21,319 nt of DNA. Source: JADHUC01 sp964617665 (GTDB lineage: Bacteria > Planctomycetota > Planctomycetia > Pirellulales > Pirellulaceae). Both the position numbers and the translations under genes were made by a program. This document shows, in pieces, positions 1 through 8,122 of this stretch (position 1 is the stretch's first letter; every line of letters begins with the position of its first letter). The notes under the pieces were generated by a model. It was not told the origin of the DNA and did no database searches. It saw only the letters and a list, made by a program, of their open reading frames with translations. The DNA is taken from the NCBI GenBank assembly GCA_964617665.1, contig CAZUAH010000228.1:1-21319 (forward strand). Direction: 5' to 3'.

Positions 1-286
1 AACACGCCCCCAAAATACCAGGCAAGTCAACAATGGTTCTGGTGTCCGCTCACTTTGAACCAACGTAGTCTGACATGATTGTCGCCCCCTGCGACCTATC
101 ATGCAAGAAGATGACCGTTCGATAGCGAGTTGCGAACCTCTCTATCACTCCAGTGTCCATTTACAGAGCCCCGTTCCCAGTCTGTCCAGACAAGACGAAA
201 GAGAAGTTGTATCTAGTACTCGCCGTACTGGAACGCTGAACTGGAGAAGTAGGGCTAGATCGCACACCCTGCGTACCGAGTGCGGC
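1..286. other. Left-edge stretch without a supported gene
   Basis: No reading frame here has a plausible start, ribosome binding site and protein-like composition; the plus-strand frame running from about 101 into the next gene is antisense to the hydrolase and Arg/Ser-rich. The only structure seen is a short hairpin at 215-229 (AGTAC, 5-nt loop, GTACT), 58 nt past the stop of the minus-strand hydrolase gene. It is too weak to call a terminator. Confidence 0.5.
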
Positions 287-1054
287 CTATACCTCGAACA
301 CCTCAGACGCCGCGTAGCGGCTGGCGACGTACAGCGGGAACCGTTTCCCGATGATCGTATTGTGCGTGTGAAGCGCCAATTCTGGGGCGTTGTTCTCTTC
401 GGACAGGTGGGCGAGGCAAGCCCATTTCAAACGGCCGTTCGTTGCCGAGGCCAACAGCTTGGCCGACTCGCGATTCGAGAGATGTCCGCCGCGCGCCCGA
501 ATTCGCCGTTTGAGAAACTCGGGATAAGGACCATCGTCTAACAGGTCTGGATCGTAGTTACTTTCGAGTACCACGGCGTCCAGAGACTCGACGACGGCGG
601 CCAAACCGTCGAACACGTGGCCCAAATCCGTCAGGATTCCAACGCGCCGACTGCCATCATCGACGACAAACGCAACGCCATCCGCACCGTCGTGAGGCGT
701 GGGAACTGTCTCGACACTCACTCCGCCAAATCGAATTGTCGACCCAGCCTGAAAATGGCGAATGTCCGAGAGCTTGCCTAGATCCCTGTATGCCTCGGCA
801 GCGGCAAGCGTGTTTCTCGTGACATAGACGGGCAGGCCGAACTTGCGTTGGAAGATACCCAGCGAGCGAGCGTGGTCGCTGTGATCGTGAGAAATCAGCA
901 AGGCATCCACGTGTGTGATGTCACGGCCATGTTCCGAAAACCGCAGTTGGGCTTGCCGTCCGCTGATCCCGGCGTCAAAGAGGAGACGAACTCCGCGAGA
1001 TTCCACGTAGATGCAATTGCCGTTGCTTCCAGATTGCAGCGAGATGACCTTCAT
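287..1054 (-). CDS. MBL-fold metallo-hydrolase, WalJ/YycJ-like
   Basis: A 255-residue cytoplasmic protein with no signal peptide, close to the usual length of the YycJ/WalJ branch of the metallo-beta-lactamase fold. It opens with the typical strand-turn (LQSGSNGNC, residues 6-14) and carries the metal-binding motif HDHSDH at 56-61. Further likely metal ligands are H121 (TPHDG), D143 (LTDLG) and the late histidines in GHLSN (H191) and LAHLSEENN. Known relatives are nuclease-like hydrolases; the substrate here is not shown by the sequence. It is the last gene of the minus-strand run, starting 36 nt after the stop of the upstream gene. No clear Shine-Dalgarno sequence precedes the ATG, so translation may depend on coupling to the upstream gene. 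The start was chosen because residues 1-15 match the family N-terminus. The family call is firm; the exact role is not. Confidence 0.9.
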   Translation of the reverse strand: MKVISLQSGSNGNCIYVESRGVRLLFDAGISGRQAQLRFSEHGRDITHVDALLISHDHSDHARSLGIFQRKFGLPVYVTRNTLAAAEAYRDLGKLSDIRHFQAGSTIRFGGVSVETVPTPHDGADGVAFVVDDGSRRVGILTDLGHVFDGLAAVVESLDAVVLESNYDPDLLDDGPYPEFLKRRIRARGGHLSNRESAKLLASATNGRLKWACLAHLSEENNAPELALHTHNTIIGKRFPLYVASRYAASEVFEV

Positions 1055-1090
1055 GCCGGCATTGTAGCGACGTCGAGCGATATCGGATAG

Positions 1091-2356
1091 CTATCGGATT
1101 CTCCACGTATGCACCAGCGATTTGTCTTCGTCCCCACGGAACTCGATGATGTACAGTAGTCCTCGCTCTCGGTCGAATGCAGCCGCTCGGACGCGGATGA
1201 TCTGGCTGGTTGATCGTACGTTGAACAAACAGCTGTCGATGGTCAGCGACGCGTACGGTTGAGGCTCGCCTGGCGTCATCTTTCCTTTGGCCACAGCAGC
1301 CAAATCGGACGGATCGAAGAAGGTGATCTGGGCTTCGAATCGCGTTGACCAGAAGCCGCGTTGATCGTTTGGCGGGGCGGGGATCTCAGGGAACGGCGCC
1401 TCGTCCGGCCAGACCGTGCCGTCGGCGAACCCGTACCAGCATTTGCCGATGCCTTTCGTGCCCACAAAGACGACGGCCGAACGGTCACCTTTGGTCAGCC
1501 ACGCACCGCTTGTCCATTGATCGCTGTGATGGTAGCCCCGGAGCGTGGCTCCGTCAGTCTCGTACACAGATGTGTAGCGCAGCAGCGGCAGGCATTTGAG
1601 TTGCGCTCCTGGTGCAGGCGGATTCTCGTGACTGGGAGGAGCGTAGGCGATCAACGAGGGGCCACGAGTGCACTGGCCGCCTTCGCGAAACCGACCTGTC
1701 GCCAGACGCATTCCCGGAGCATTCTCCGCCGTCCACTCGGTGGGAATCTCGAAAAGGTAGTTGTTCGTGGCGTAGTTCGCACATTCACCCATTCGCCAGA
1801 GTCCGGCCACGTTGGGATTCGCCAAATCCGGGTCGCACGATCCGTGTGATGGCCCCGTCTCGCCTTCCTGGTTGTGCTGCCCCCAGCAGAAATGCAGCTT
1901 GCCAGATGTCTGTTGGTCGTTCCCTGACAGGTACTCCAGGCCGGCGCAGGGTAGTTCGGGTTCTGCTAGGAGATCGCCGCGAATGTCCCGGAACGCCTGC
2001 AAAGTGCTGGCCGCGTTCAACTCGCTCACGTCCTTCGTCTTCGATACGACCGGCACGGGGATGCTGATTTCTGAACCGCACTGCTTCCAGTCGTGACCGA
2101 GGCCAAACAACGAACCCGGAAAACCATCGTCCGCTCCGTTTCGATCGCCCGTCGGGCAAAAGGTCAGGGCCTCTCCGCTCCAATTCCAGCTCTGCTCATA
2201 GACAGGACAATCCGGCAAACGAAACGCTCCAAGATAAATGAGGTCGCTGGGCTGAATCAGCCGGTTGGCGTCCGCTGCTCGGATCGGACCTTCAGAGCTG
2301 GCAAAGCCAAGGACCGACATCAACAACGTACTCAGTAGACACTGATTGAACTTCAT
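1091..2356 (-). CDS. Exported Cys-rich protein of unknown function
   Basis: The chosen start (MKFNQCLLSTLLMSVLGF) follows AAGGAGAT five nt upstream and begins a clear Sec signal peptide, cleaved near A-A-D about 27 residues in. A frame start 84 nt further upstream would put a non-hydrophobic tail before the signal and would overlap the intergenic hairpin, so it was rejected. The mature part of about 395 residues begins RLIQPSDLIYLGAFRLP, a lead-in I associate with uncharacterised exported planctomycete proteins (recall, not checked). It has about eleven cysteines spread along its length, suggesting disulfides outside the cytoplasm, and several Trp/Gly/Asp-rich turns that would fit a beta-propeller or beta-sandwich. 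No catalytic motif is recognised. It lies between the carboxypeptidase-regulatory-like repeat protein and the hydrolase, all in one direction. Function unknown. Confidence 0.8.
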   Translation of the reverse strand: MKFNQCLLSTLLMSVLGFASSEGPIRAADANRLIQPSDLIYLGAFRLPDCPVYEQSWNWSGEALTFCPTGDRNGADDGFPGSLFGLGHDWKQCGSEISIPVPVVSKTKDVSELNAASTLQAFRDIRGDLLAEPELPCAGLEYLSGNDQQTSGKLHFCWGQHNQEGETGPSHGSCDPDLANPNVAGLWRMGECANYATNNYLFEIPTEWTAENAPGMRLATGRFREGGQCTRGPSLIAYAPPSHENPPAPGAQLKCLPLLRYTSVYETDGATLRGYHHSDQWTSGAWLTKGDRSAVVFVGTKGIGKCWYGFADGTVWPDEAPFPEIPAPPNDQRGFWSTRFEAQITFFDPSDLAAVAKGKMTPGEPQPYASLTIDSCLFNVRSTSQIIRVRAAAFDRERGLLYIIEFRGDEDKSLVHTWRIR

Positions 2357-2371
2357 CGTGATCTCCTTTCT

Positions 2372-2400
2372 TGGCTCCCAAGCCGTGGGCCTGGGAGCCA
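2372..2400 (-). promoter_or_regulatory. Intercistronic hairpin before the Cys-rich exported protein
   Basis: A perfect 9-bp inverted repeat (TGGCTCCCA and TGGGAGCCA, 11-nt loop) fills the gap between the upstream gene's stop and the ribosome binding site of the next gene. No T-run follows it on the minus strand; a purine-rich Shine-Dalgarno follows directly. It therefore looks more like an mRNA processing or stability element, or a dispersed repeat, than an intrinsic terminator. Confidence 0.45.
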
Positions 2401-2441
2401 GTGACAAGTGAACAAGCCGTGTGCGGAAGGGTTTCGTCAAT

Positions 2442-5387
2442 CTACCTGAGGCCCGGCACTGCCCGGAACGATCGCAAGTTGAGCTGAGGCGATGTCGGCC
2501 GGCGCAGCTGCATTGTTGAACTCGATTGGCTCTGGCCGCCGGCGCCGGATCGCGCCTCGCGGACGCGATGCTCCCATTCGGGCGAGCGATACTTCTTCTG
2601 CAGACTCTGCAGAGCGGAATACGCCTGCGAGCGGTTTCGGTACTCGGCGAATTTCCTCCACGCCGTCCGTGTCTTGCGCTGTCGGTATTCCACGATGTAA
2701 AGAGTCTGTTGACTGCTCGCGGAATTCGGCTTCCGGCTCGAAGAGGCGGCCGCGTGCGACAGACGGTTGTCCGTCGAGAACCGATTGAGCAGTTGTGGGG
2801 TGACCCGGTTCAGTGGTTGCACCCGTTGGCCGGACGATCCGCCTCGCGGTGGTTTCGTTTCGTTTTGAGAAACGATGGGAACGAGTGTGAGGCTAAGAGG
2901 CTTCTTCGACCGGGCGGGAACCGCCACAGTGGCCGTCGCCGGCTTGTATCCTCGGGCCGAAACGGCCACGCGATAGGTGCCGGTGCGCATCTGGTCCAAC
3001 GCGAATTGTCCGCCAGGACCGCTGACCGTCTTCCTCGTGCCGCCCGAGCCGGTGCAAAGGACGGATGCGCCTTTATAGGGAATCAGTTTGCCACCGGACA
3101 AGGCACGGACATAGCCTACGACGCGAGCGGTCTGAGGCTGTGGGTCAGCCGAGCCGCCACCGCTCGGACGCCCCGAGTCCGGATCGACTGGTCGCACACC
3201 ACGGGCGAGCAGGAAGTTCTTCTCGCTCATGCCTCGACGGACCAGCACGGTCTCGCTGTCACGAGCGGCGCGATATCCCTGCGGTGGGACAATCTGGACC
3301 TGATAGCGACCCTCGGGCAAACGGATGCTGTACCTGCCGGACGAACCGGAGGTTGTGGATGAACTCGAACTTCGCAACGGGACGCGGTATCCAACGCGTG
3401 CGGCGGTCATGGCAGACTTGCTGGGCGATGAGCTGGAATCGAGTCGCCTCCAAATGAGTTTCACACCAGGGACACCAACCGCGCTTGGCTTGGTCGTCAT
3501 GCCCGGAATGCTGGGGCGTCTTAGCGTCAGACTTCCGCTGGTGGACATGTAGTACACACGTCCGCTGACCGTGACGATCGCATCAGACGGCCTCGGATCA
3601 GGCAGGTCATTCGAAGGCCCTGTCTGTTCGTCCCGTCCAGGGGTTACGTGTGGCTGGCTTCGCATCGCGATCGAGATGCGGTACTTGCGAGGGTCGAGAG
3701 TCATTTGTTGGCTCCACGGCAAGTAGCCGGGGCGGTTGGCCGAGATGTCGTACGCGCCGCCGGGAATCTCCAACCGAACCTCACCTCGCAGATCGGTCGT
3801 ACGACGCACTGCCACGCCGGACAGCATTCCGCGAGCTGGCCGGTGGATGAGTTGTACAGTCGTCTTGGGCAGCGGTTTGCGAGTCTTTGCATCGAACACG
3901 ATGATCTCGAACGGTCGCCGCGTGGGCGTTGGCTCCCTTTCCGGCTCCGTCTCGGCAGGCTGCGTGTCTGCCGGCGGTTGGACCGACGGCAGCGAGAGCG
4001 GGATGTTGGCCCTGTTCAGTCCCTGGGCCAGACGCAGCTTGACGCCACCGGGACGGTAGCCATTGGCTTGTGCCAGCACGGCACAGTCGCCCGCACCGTT
4101 GACTTTCAGGCCCAACTCACCCTGGGCATTCGTAACACCTCGGACAGCGTCGGCGAGCGATTGGCCGGGTCTGCGGAGCAGCACCTTGGCGTTCGGCAGC
4201 GGGCGTTTCTTCGCGGCGTCGAACACGCGGACGAGAACTTGAATCGGCTGCGGGGCGACGTCATCCTGCTGGTCGTCCATCACTTCCGGCTCGTCTGGTG
4301 TCACATCCTGGTCATCCACTTCGGCGATTTGCACATCCGGTTGGACGGGTTCGGCGATCGGTTTGAGCGTCAGGTTCACTCGACTGTACCGGCCGCGGAA
4401 GACATAGATCACGGGGCTCTTTGCCGTTTTGTATCCAGCTGCCTTAGCAATCACGCGGTAGCGACCTTTGGGCAGTTCCTGCCTGAAGCCGCCAGCGTTG
4501 TCCGGCGCAGTCGTCTCGGAGATTTCTTTGCCGCTTGGCAGCGATAGGATCTCGAGTTGAAGCTTTGGCTCCCGCACTATGTTCCCGTCTTGGCTCATCA
4601 CCCGGACTATGCCCTTGATCCCTTGATCGGTGGGCGTCTCGGGCTGGTGGCGGGTGAGGACGAAGTCTCGCTCTGCGTCGCCGTCGGCGACGATCACGAT
4701 CGCTTCCGCTTTGTTGTTCGTGTCAGGCAGCAACGGCTGGAAACCGCGGGCAGAGACGGACGCCCACCACACGCCTTCCTCCAGGACTACTTCGTAGCTT
4801 CCCGTGTTGTCGTCCGTCTTGCCGCGGCCGCTCGTGACGACGCGGACCAGCTCGGACGAGCCTTCCTTCCGCAGTGTCACCAACGCTTTCGCGATGCCGA
4901 TTGGGCCGTTGGGTGTCTTCTCGAACACTCGACCATGCAGCCGGCCGACGCCGACACGTTCCTGCTCGCTCGCTTGGCTTTCGTCGCGGTTCGGATCGTT
5001 CTCGCCTTTCGTCAGCGAGAAGTGTAGTACCGAATAGCCTTCGCTCAGCTTCAGTCGTACGCCGCGGCCCGCGTCTTCGTCCTTGTAGCCCGCGGCTTTC
5101 ACGGAGAAGAGGTACTGACCGGGCGGTAGATCGGCCTTGTAGTAACCGTGCGGACTGGCCGTGGTTCGAGCAACGACACTGCCGGCTTGATTCTTGAACT
5201 CGATATTGGCGCCTCCCACCAGGCCGGCAAATCCGCCGTCCTGGTCGCGTCCCATAACGCGGCCATGCACGCCTGGACCGGCTGCTTGTGCCACAGGCAC
5301 CAGCAGGAATGACATGAGGAACGCGATGGCTAGCGGAAGGTAGGACTTGGACGACGGTTGGCGTGATACTTGATATTCGGGGGACAT
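2442..5387 (-). CDS. Exported protein with seven carboxypeptidase-regulatory-like repeats
   Basis: A 981-residue exported protein. The ATG follows AGGAG at about 9 nt, and residues 15-36 form a hydrophobic signal ending in AQAA. Seven beta-sandwich repeats of the carboxypeptidase regulatory-like (CarboxypepD_reg) type can be placed near residues 39-126, 148-245, 257-343, 381-466, 490-576, 601-728 and 753-838. Each ends in a Gly-Tyr turn, for example VKAAGYK (97-102 region), AKAAGYK (314-320) and SARGYKP. Acidic or Pro-rich linkers separate them, notably 344-380 and 468-490. After a Ser/Arg/Asn-rich stretch, a compact segment at 895-945 (YIVEYRQRK...AWRKFAEYRNR...EHRVREAR) may be a separate small domain that I cannot name. 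In known proteins these repeats are structural or adhesive rather than catalytic, so an outer-surface or matrix role is inferred. The gene starts 42 nt after the previous gene, so co-transcription is likely. Confidence 0.85.
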   Translation of the reverse strand: MSPEYQVSRQPSSKSYLPLAIAFLMSFLLVPVAQAAGPGVHGRVMGRDQDGGFAGLVGGANIEFKNQAGSVVARTTASPHGYYKADLPPGQYLFSVKAAGYKDEDAGRGVRLKLSEGYSVLHFSLTKGENDPNRDESQASEQERVGVGRLHGRVFEKTPNGPIGIAKALVTLRKEGSSELVRVVTSGRGKTDDNTGSYEVVLEEGVWWASVSARGFQPLLPDTNNKAEAIVIVADGDAERDFVLTRHQPETPTDQGIKGIVRVMSQDGNIVREPKLQLEILSLPSGKEISETTAPDNAGGFRQELPKGRYRVIAKAAGYKTAKSPVIYVFRGRYSRVNLTLKPIAEPVQPDVQIAEVDDQDVTPDEPEVMDDQQDDVAPQPIQVLVRVFDAAKKRPLPNAKVLLRRPGQSLADAVRGVTNAQGELGLKVNGAGDCAVLAQANGYRPGGVKLRLAQGLNRANIPLSLPSVQPPADTQPAETEPEREPTPTRRPFEIIVFDAKTRKPLPKTTVQLIHRPARGMLSGVAVRRTTDLRGEVRLEIPGGAYDISANRPGYLPWSQQMTLDPRKYRISIAMRSQPHVTPGRDEQTGPSNDLPDPRPSDAIVTVSGRVYYMSTSGSLTLRRPSIPGMTTKPSAVGVPGVKLIWRRLDSSSSPSKSAMTAARVGYRVPLRSSSSSTTSGSSGRYSIRLPEGRYQVQIVPPQGYRAARDSETVLVRRGMSEKNFLLARGVRPVDPDSGRPSGGGSADPQPQTARVVGYVRALSGGKLIPYKGASVLCTGSGGTRKTVSGPGGQFALDQMRTGTYRVAVSARGYKPATATVAVPARSKKPLSLTLVPIVSQNETKPPRGGSSGQRVQPLNRVTPQLLNRFSTDNRLSHAAASSSRKPNSASSQQTLYIVEYRQRKTRTAWRKFAEYRNRSQAYSALQSLQKKYRSPEWEHRVREARSGAGGQSQSSSTMQLRRPTSPQLNLRSFRAVPGLR

Positions 5388-5429
5388 TTCTCCATCTCCT
5401 AAGCTGAGAGTTTGTGCGGCTGTGTAGTG

Positions 5430-7985
5430 TCAGCGTTCGATGAATCGCATGCCGAAGAAGGCCGGTGGACTGGTCATGTCGAAGATCGGGGCATCAACGC
5501 CTACCGTTGGCCGGACTAGATAAGGGGGCGCGATGCCCAGATCGGGATGCGTCTCGGTGTCTATGTCGATTCTCAGGACTCTCAGAGGCTGAGGATCCGC
5601 AGCGTGTGTTTCCAGTACCTCAGAGACGTTCAGTGGAGGATCAGTCTCGACTCCCGGGGCGAACATGTGCTGGACAAGACACTCGGCCTCGACATGCGCC
5701 ACGTTCTCCGTATCCAAGTCGCCAACAAAGCCGGCGTGGGTAACCAAACTCCACCTCCGGGGCAATATCGGGATATCGTCGAAGCTCACGGTCATCGATT
5801 CGAGTTCTGGACCGGGCCTCGCGACAATGTTGGTGGCGGAAGTTCCCATCGCGTCGAAAGCAAACCCGATGTGGCTGTTCACGGGGCCATCCAACCAGGC
5901 AGCCGAATTCGAATGTGGCGGCTCGCCAGCCAGATCCACATCGCGCATCATTATCCCGCCACCTACTTGCGGTCCTCGAAAGACTGTCGGACGGAGAGTC
6001 CTGTCGGACAATTGCAGCGGTTGAGCCGGCCCCGGCTGCATTGGCTCGGGGATCGCGGGATCAGGCTCGTGGAATTCGGCACTGACCAGAGGCAGGATAT
6101 ATGCAAGGAACAGATCCGCTCCGGCGTCGGTACGCGCGTCATCGAACGCACCGGCATCGACTAACGCGCGATCGGCACCAGCGGCCACATCCGCTTCGAA
6201 CACGGCTCCGCCGATGGGATCCAATCGGTGTGGGTAGAACATCAACAATTCGACGTGGTAGCTCGCCACATTGGCCTCGTCGCCGGTCACTTCCCAGCGA
6301 ATCAACCGGTCCGCTCCGTCCGTGACGAGCCGCACATTGGTGATCTGAAGCGGTTCACCCACCGGATCGGGTTCGATGGCGTCGTCGATGATGTCGTCCA
6401 AGCCCGGTATGCCGTCCCAGTCTCCGAGGCCAAGCAGATCGTGTAGGAGGTGCCCCAGCAGATCGCCCCAGCCATAGCCTGGGCCGTATCCGCCCATGCC
6501 GTCATCCCAGTGACCATCATCCCAGTAGCCGTCATCCCAATAGTCATCTTCCCAGTAGCCGAAGTCATCGCCGTATCCGGCGTACCAGTCGTCACCGTAG
6601 AACTCCTCGCCTTCGAACGGCGGGCAGTAATCATCAAAGCCGGTGTACATGTCGTCCTCGAAGGAGTCGAACGTCTCATCGGTAACGAGGCCGGGTTCTG
6701 CATCGGGATACAGTGGCGAGTCGTCTTCGGGCAACTCGGCAACACCGCCGGTGGCCAAATCCAAGCCCGCTCCCGTGCCCCCTTCCCAGACAAACGTCTC
6801 GCGAGCACAAGGGGCGTTTTCCACGCAGTCTCCGACTTCATCAAGGTGCGCCGGCGGGATCAAACGAATCGCTTCGAGGGACAGTCGATCGATTTCGTTT
6901 TCGTCGCTGTCGTATACGACCGATCCATCCACCTCGATCATCACCCGCTGTGGATGCCAACGGTCCGGGGCGTCACCAAAGGGATCGCCGTGAGCGATCA
7001 TGCCCAGCGCCTTCCCTCGAAGATCTGCCGCCGTCAGCGGAGCGCCCACGAGGTCCAACCGGAACGACTGCGGCCCGTGTTCGGGAGCGAGCGGGTTGTC
7101 CGGAGAACCGAGCAAGTACTTGTGACCGCCTGTGCGGAAATAGACATAGTTCTGCGTGTCGGCACCGGAGTGGGGATAGGTCAGCAGGGTGACCCGGATC
7201 TCGTTGATATCGGCCCCTTCACGCCACGGCGAGCTGAACCCGGGCTCCTGGAACCACGGATAGCTGCCTCCGAGCTGTCGCTCCAGGCGGTTTTGTTCGG
7301 CCAGTAGCGGCACCAGCCGCTCGCCAATGTCTTCCAGTCGCTGCCGGTCTTCGTCCGTCGCTAATCCGGCCTCGATCAACGCCCGCAGATCATCCGCCTC
7401 TTCGGCCAGGGGCGTGATCTCCGGCGTAAGCTCGGCGAGCCGATTCCGTGCCGTGTCCTGTATGCCACTGATTGCCGCATTAACCTCGCCATTGGCGGCG
7501 AACGGCCTTCCGTTGATTTGGATGTCGTAGCCGCACAGAATCCAGTTCGTGCCACCTTGGCCAGCGAACCCGATCCGAGAAATGTCCGAGATTCGGACGC
7601 CGGCGAGCAACTGTGTCGATGTCTGCAGCACATCCTGCCCCATGTCGCCGGCAAGGTTGAACGTAAAACTGGCGTCCGTCCCGGCAGTGACCGTGCGTGA
7701 AGCGGTGGTCAACTGCGGGACGGCGCCAAATGGTGCGGCCTCGTTTTCGGCTCGGCCAACCGGGTGTAGCCAGAAGGGAAACCCGAGCCCCAGATCCAAC
7801 GCGATCGGTTCGTCAGGGTCTTGACCGTCCGCGCCAACGGAGATTTGTACGGTTAGTGACTCGATAGCTTCGTCAGCCTCGAAGTCTTCCGAGAGCGTTA
7901 GCTCAGCGTCGGCTTGGGAAACAGCCAACGCAAGGAAGGTTGGAACGGTCAAACAAATGCACCAGAGAGCTTTGCCGGGATTCAT
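5430..7985 (-). CDS. Large exported protein with acidic Trp/Tyr/Gly belt
   Basis: The start at 7985 was chosen because AAGGAGA lies just upstream and residues 1-28 (MNPGKALWCICLTVPTFLAL...ADA) form a Sec signal; the frame is open 47 codons further upstream but without signal character. The 851-residue product has a beta-rich N-terminal part (29-165) and a helical, charged segment (168-240) that could be a short coiled coil. Residues 258-375 resemble a PLAT/LH2 sandwich (LLTYPHSGADTQNYVYF, then DRWHPQRVMIEVDGS); this is a judgement from pattern only. An extreme Asp/Trp/Tyr/Gly belt follows (434-540), including four DDGYW-like units. A fibronectin-III-like segment (545-640) and a further beta-rich region run to the end. 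No catalytic motif is recognised. A short inverted repeat (8019-8036, GGCCC/GGGCC) lies in the leader. It is probably a surface or matrix protein; function unknown. Confidence 0.8.
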   Translation of the reverse strand: MNPGKALWCICLTVPTFLALAVSQADAELTLSEDFEADEAIESLTVQISVGADGQDPDEPIALDLGLGFPFWLHPVGRAENEAAPFGAVPQLTTASRTVTAGTDASFTFNLAGDMGQDVLQTSTQLLAGVRISDISRIGFAGQGGTNWILCGYDIQINGRPFAANGEVNAAISGIQDTARNRLAELTPEITPLAEEADDLRALIEAGLATDEDRQRLEDIGERLVPLLAEQNRLERQLGGSYPWFQEPGFSSPWREGADINEIRVTLLTYPHSGADTQNYVYFRTGGHKYLLGSPDNPLAPEHGPQSFRLDLVGAPLTAADLRGKALGMIAHGDPFGDAPDRWHPQRVMIEVDGSVVYDSDENEIDRLSLEAIRLIPPAHLDEVGDCVENAPCARETFVWEGGTGAGLDLATGGVAELPEDDSPLYPDAEPGLVTDETFDSFEDDMYTGFDDYCPPFEGEEFYGDDWYAGYGDDFGYWEDDYWDDGYWDDGHWDDGMGGYGPGYGWGDLLGHLLHDLLGLGDWDGIPGLDDIIDDAIEPDPVGEPLQITNVRLVTDGADRLIRWEVTGDEANVASYHVELLMFYPHRLDPIGGAVFEADVAAGADRALVDAGAFDDARTDAGADLFLAYILPLVSAEFHEPDPAIPEPMQPGPAQPLQLSDRTLRPTVFRGPQVGGGIMMRDVDLAGEPPHSNSAAWLDGPVNSHIGFAFDAMGTSATNIVARPGPELESMTVSFDDIPILPRRWSLVTHAGFVGDLDTENVAHVEAECLVQHMFAPGVETDPPLNVSEVLETHAADPQPLRVLRIDIDTETHPDLGIAPPYLVRPTVGVDAPIFDMTSPPAFFGMRFIER
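6500..6559 (-). repeat. Four 15-bp tandem repeats in the acidic aromatic belt
   Basis: Four consecutive 15-bp units (consensus on the plus strand catcatcccagtagc, with scattered substitutions) encode four five-residue units of DDGYW type in the 851-residue exported protein, around residues 476-495. The period is a multiple of three, so copy-number changes would keep the frame. Confidence 0.85.
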
Positions 7986-8122
7986 CGTTTTCTCCTTTTC
8001 GTTTCGGTCATGCCACATGGCCCGTCGCGATGGGCCGCTATTCAGTACACTGTTCATTCGCACCGTCGATTCCGACACGCTGGTCGGGAAATATCCCAAA
8101 TCGCCTGGAAAGGGTGGACGCT

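Noticed and set aside
101..541. Plus-strand open frame of 146 codons at the left end
   Set aside because: It overlaps the metallo-hydrolase gene antisense for half its length, has no ribosome binding site and is rich in Arg and Ser as expected of a shadow frame.
6500..6559. Short regular repeats considered as a CRISPR-like array
   Set aside because: Units of 15 bp are directly adjacent with no spacers and lie in a coding frame.
6450..7307. Long plus-strand open frame opposite the 851-residue exported protein
   Set aside because: Its valine/isoleucine-rich start is the antisense of the Asp/Trp/Tyr belt; the minus-strand frame has the ribosome binding site, signal peptide and domain pattern.
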